A model generated the notes under the pieces. It had not been told where the DNA came from. It was given only the letters and a program-made list of their open reading frames with translations, and did not search any database. Made by a program: the position numbers and the translations under genes. Of a DNA stretch of 64,000 nt, positions 60,543-64,000 are shown in pieces. How positions within the stretch are numbered: the first letter of the stretch is position 1; each line of letters starts with the position of its first letter. The stretch spans positions 124,001 through 188,000 of the forward strand of contig NW_026732536.1 in NCBI RefSeq assembly GCF_028476545.1, given 5' to 3'. This DNA comes from Physella acuta (lineage: Eukaryota > Mollusca > Gastropoda > Physidae).

Positions 60543-61250
60543 GGGGGCACGGAGATGGGCGTGTCAAGAAATTTAGGGGTAGGGGCGTGTCAAAAAATGT
60601 AGGGGTAGAGGCGTGTCAAGAAATTTTGGGGTAGGGGCGTGTCAAGAAATTTAGGGGTAGGGGCGTGTAAAGAAATTAGGGGTAGGGGCGTGTAAAGAAA
60701 TTAGGGGTAGGGGCGTGTAAAGAAATTAGGGGTAGGGGCGTGTCAAGAAATTTAGGGGTAGGGGCGTGTAAAGAAATTAGGGGTAGGGGCGTGTAAAGAA
60801 ATTAGGGGTAGGGGCGTGTCAAAAAATTTAGGGGTAGGGGCGTGTCAAGAAATTAGGGGTAGGGGCGTGTAAAGAAATTAGGGGTAGGGGCGTGTCAAGA
60901 AATTTAGGGGTAGGGGCGTGTCAAAAAATGTAGGGCCGGGGCGTGTCAAGAAATTTAGGGGTAGGGGCGTGTCAAGAAATTTAGGGGTAGGGGCGTGTCA
61001 AGAAATTTAGGGGTAGGGGCGTGTCAAAAAATGTAGGGGTAGGGGCGTGTCAAAAAATGTAGGGGTAAGGGCGTGTCAAGAAATTTAAGGCCGGGGCGTG
61101 TCAACAAATTTAGGGGTAGGGGTTTGTCAAAAAATTTAGACCCGGGCCGTGTCAAGAAATTGTGTGTAGGAGCGTGTCAAACAATGTTTGGGTAGGGGCG
61201 TGTCGAAATATTTATGGTTAGGGGTATGTCACGAAATGTAGAGGCAGGTG
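60543..61250 (+). repeat. 25-26-bp minisatellite (GGGGCGTGTCAAGAAATT), about 27 units
   Basis: Each unit includes GTAGGGGCGTGTC, a GC-box/CACCC-type motif, alternating with AAGAAATTTAGG. Right-hand units diverge. Confidence 0.95.
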
Positions 61251-61289
61251 ACTGTCGGGATAAATAAAGCAAATAGTTAGAATATGTAT

Positions 61290-61605
61290 TTAGAGTTTGT
61301 AGTTGCTAAACAGAAAGTCCCGAGGGCGAACCCCCGGAGAAATGAGGCTCGTTAGCTGGGGCTCGACGTGAGGCTCGATAACTGGGGACAGCAACTCGTC
61401 TAGGAGAGACAACACCAGAATCAAACAACTGCTGTATGTTCTTGTTGGACAAAAACTATGGAAGCAAATCCAGAAAGAAAAGCAGGCTGAAATCTGAGTC
61501 CACGGCCTATATGAGGCATAACATGTTTAAACGTGACACTTAGTTATGTTGGAGAAAATCCCGTACATAACTACAACCAAGTACGAAGAAGAAGAAGAGA
61601 ATGTA
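61290..61605 (+). mobile_element. tRNA-derived SINE, family B
   Basis: AAAGTCCCGAGGGCGAACCCC head remnant, GATGAGGCTCGTTAGCTGGG-type body with a local duplication (GAGGCTCGATAACTGGGG), CTATGGAAGCAAATCC and a GAAGAAGAAGAAGA tail. Confidence 0.75.
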
Positions 61606-63512
61606 GTTAGAGTATGTAGTACACCTACATCTTGACAATGGTAGCACCAATAATCCCAATAGGCCTACCACTATCTTTTTTTCTCGATCGCTTTTTGCTA
61701 CAAACTGTCATCCACTTCACAAAACAACCCCCCCTACCCCAGGTCACTGATCCCCTTCCCTTTCCTCCCCCCCCCCCCCCCCAAACTTTGATTAAAGAAA
61801 ACCTCCCCAAGCTAATTATAGCACCCCGGTGTTGTGTCTCCAAGCGTCACAGCGATTGGTCACTAAATATAGAAACCCGGACCAGACGAGTTAAGTCCCC
61901 CTTTACCTGATTGCTCATTACTCTAATTAGAGGAAAACAAAAAAAAAATTTCCGCGTGCCGGCATCCTAAATGTGGGTCATTGATCTGATACATGTAGGT
62001 CAAAACGGTGGTCATCGTCCTTGTGTCCTGGCATTCACCACACTGGCACCGGACAGACGGGGGGGGGGGGGGAGGTGAAGACCATTGAAATCACCTTTGT
62101 TTCTGTTAGCCCTAGTCCATTAGCCAAAATGGGATAGAGGGAGTGCGGGGGGTGGGAGGCTTGAGTTAAAATTACTAATCTGCTAAAAAGTAACGAGAGG
62201 AAAAAAAGTTAAATAACACAATTAATTTGGTGTTGCGATACCATATATTAATTATACCTTAAATTAATTATGTGAGCCATTACATGTTACCCATAGCCCC
62301 ACATGTTACCATTTCTTCCGGGCATAACAGTGCGGGTTATCAATTTCGCTATACATAGCATCAGTGATTATCAATTTCTCCAGGTATAACTTCACATGAT
62401 TTTGAACAATTGTAAGACCAAAACCACTTTGTGTCTAACTTGAAACGAAAAAGAAAACGATTTTATATCCAAGATACATACCTCCAACAATTCCCAAAAT
62501 CATTAGTTATACCCCCCCCCCCCCCCCCACACACACACGCGCGTATAATCAAACTTACAAATAAAGCTAACGCCATCTTATTTTATCGTTTTAAACTAAC
62601 CATTAACCCAAGTCTAGAAAATTAGAATTTCAATAAAGCGCAGCAATTTTTTTTTTTATTTTTATAAAATGACTACAGCAATTATTCCATTCCTCTGGCA
62701 TTTAGTTTAACCATAAAGCTTTTCATTTTATTTTTATAATTTTTTCTACACCATTACGGCGATTAACCAATTCCTCGATAATTAGATTCACCGTAAAACG
62801 ATTTTTTAACACACAAAAGAACAGAAGGAAAACGAAAAAGAAAATAATGCTGTACATTAACCCTTCGCGGTGTTGAGCATTAACCCTTTATGTGCCGTCT
62901 CCAAACGGGCTCGTAATCCTACGCTGAGAGCGGTTTCAGGTCACGTGGTCACATTAAAACCTCTGCTTCACTTCTCTGTACTTTAAAGCCTTGGCCAGAT
63001 ACACCGTGACCTTTCGGGCCAAAAAATAATTCGATTTGGCCATACCTGTGAAAGAAGCCGATGACCGGATAATTGCCACACCGTCTATAATATTTTTTTT
63101 CTGAGAAGTAATTTCGTTTCTTTTTCTCCCTTCGGCCTGGGAGGTGCGTTATCTGAAATCGGAAAAGGGGGGAGAGTAATCTATTAACCGTAAAAAGGGG
63201 GATATAACTTAGGTAATAAAAGTTCATTTTAAAAAAATCAATTTTTATCTTGACATAAAATATAATCATATCAAACTAGAGGTGGGGTAAAGACGTTAGC
63301 ATGTTTTTATTTTTTATTTTTTTTTATTTCCTCACAATTCAAATTTTATAGGCGATGTAAAAAGGGTTGAACATAGCATTTCACTTAGTGAGTTCTGAAA
63401 TAACCTTTATGTCAAGCTGATGGTACCTCCTCATTTTTTCAACCAGTCACCTGTGTGCTGTTAGTGTTGAAGACCCACTTCATTACACGCCTGCTCTACA
63501 ACATAGAGTGAG
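61606..63512. other. Unassigned noncoding DNA
   Basis: C runs at 61767-61782 and 62514-62528, a G run at 62059-62072, AT-rich elsewhere. 62870-63060 is less AT-rich. No gene recognised. Confidence 0.4.
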
Positions 63513-64000
63513 GTGATCTCCCTTTACAAGAATCTAGCTTGACGATCTCCCTTTACAAGGATCTAGCAAGTTATCTCCCTTTACAAGGATCTAGCAAGTG
63601 ATCTCCCTTTACGTGGATCTAGCAAGTGATCTCCCTTTACAAGGATCTAGCAAGTGACCTCCCTTTACAAGGATCTAGCAAGTGATCTCCCTTTACAAGG
63701 ATCTAGCAAGTGATCTCCCTTTACAAGGATCTAGCAAGTGATCTCCCTTTACAAGGATCTAGCAAGTGATCTCCCTTTACAAGGATCTAGCAAGTGATCT
63801 CCCTTTACGTGGATCTAGCAAGTGATCTCCCTTTACAAGGATCTAGCAAGTGACCTCCCTTTACAAGGATCTAGCAAGTGATCTCCCTTTACAAGGATCT
63901 AGCAAGTGATCTCCCTTTACAAGGATCTAGCAAGTGACCTCCCTTTACAAGGATCTAGCAAGTGATCTCCCTTTACAAGGATCTAGCAAGTGATCTCCCT
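63513..64000 (+). repeat. 28-bp minisatellite, at least 17 units, runs off the window
   Basis: Units are GTGATCTCCCTTTACAAGG then ATCTAGCAA, nearly identical, with GTGACC and ACGTGG variants. It continues past position 64000. Confidence 0.97.

Overview
The window looks like gene-poor intergenic DNA from an animal nuclear genome, most likely a gastropod mollusc. This assignment is an inference. It rests on the AT-rich base composition, hundreds of bp of (TA)n at many loci, dense CTAGATCT and TAGGCCTA words, several tRNA-derived SINE copies, and one spliced gene with short exons and GT-AG introns. I see no bacterial operon, CRISPR array, rRNA, provirus or long conserved open reading frame. Nearly all long open frames are translations of TA, CA or minisatellite repeats and are not genes.

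The one confident gene is a minus-strand peroxiredoxin-5 homologue (five exons, 8464-10688, plus a candidate first exon near 11575-11598). It carries the peroxidatic Cys in FTPGC and a resolving Cys in TGLAC, and a SINE sits in its last intron. A short plus-strand open exon of unknown identity (7624-7863) faces it. Two CpG-dense stretches ending in good splice donors (about 29770-30216 and 57541-57958) could be promoter plus first exon of genes lying outside the window or with unrecognised downstream exons.

The rest is repeat. 1-6500: an ATGACCCC-ended repeat, hAT-type MITEs with 8-bp target duplications, and a 2.5-kb hAT-like element. 6650-14150: a minisatellite, the peroxiredoxin gene, CTAGAT-rich upstream DNA and 25-bp repeats. 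14300-30750: SINEs, a second hAT-like copy, more MITEs, nested CTAGC-head and TTCTCGTATA elements, and two Charlie-like hATs. 30730-35900: minisatellites, TA tracts and a pair of overlapping open frames. 35929-38571: a tandem element carrying a tRNA-His-like cassette and a 103-bp foldback in each unit. 38600-64000: SINEs, (TA)n tracts and large minisatellites of 17, 26, 28, 38, 42 and 73 bp.

The strongest candidate for something undescribed is the 35929-38571 array. Its tRNA-His-like gene appears to pair its 3' acceptor strand with a site upstream of the normal 5' acceptor, ends in a T7 Pol III stop, and alternates with long perfect hairpins. Next are the G-run MITE family, with direct empty-site evidence, and the two-state higher-order 17-bp satellite.
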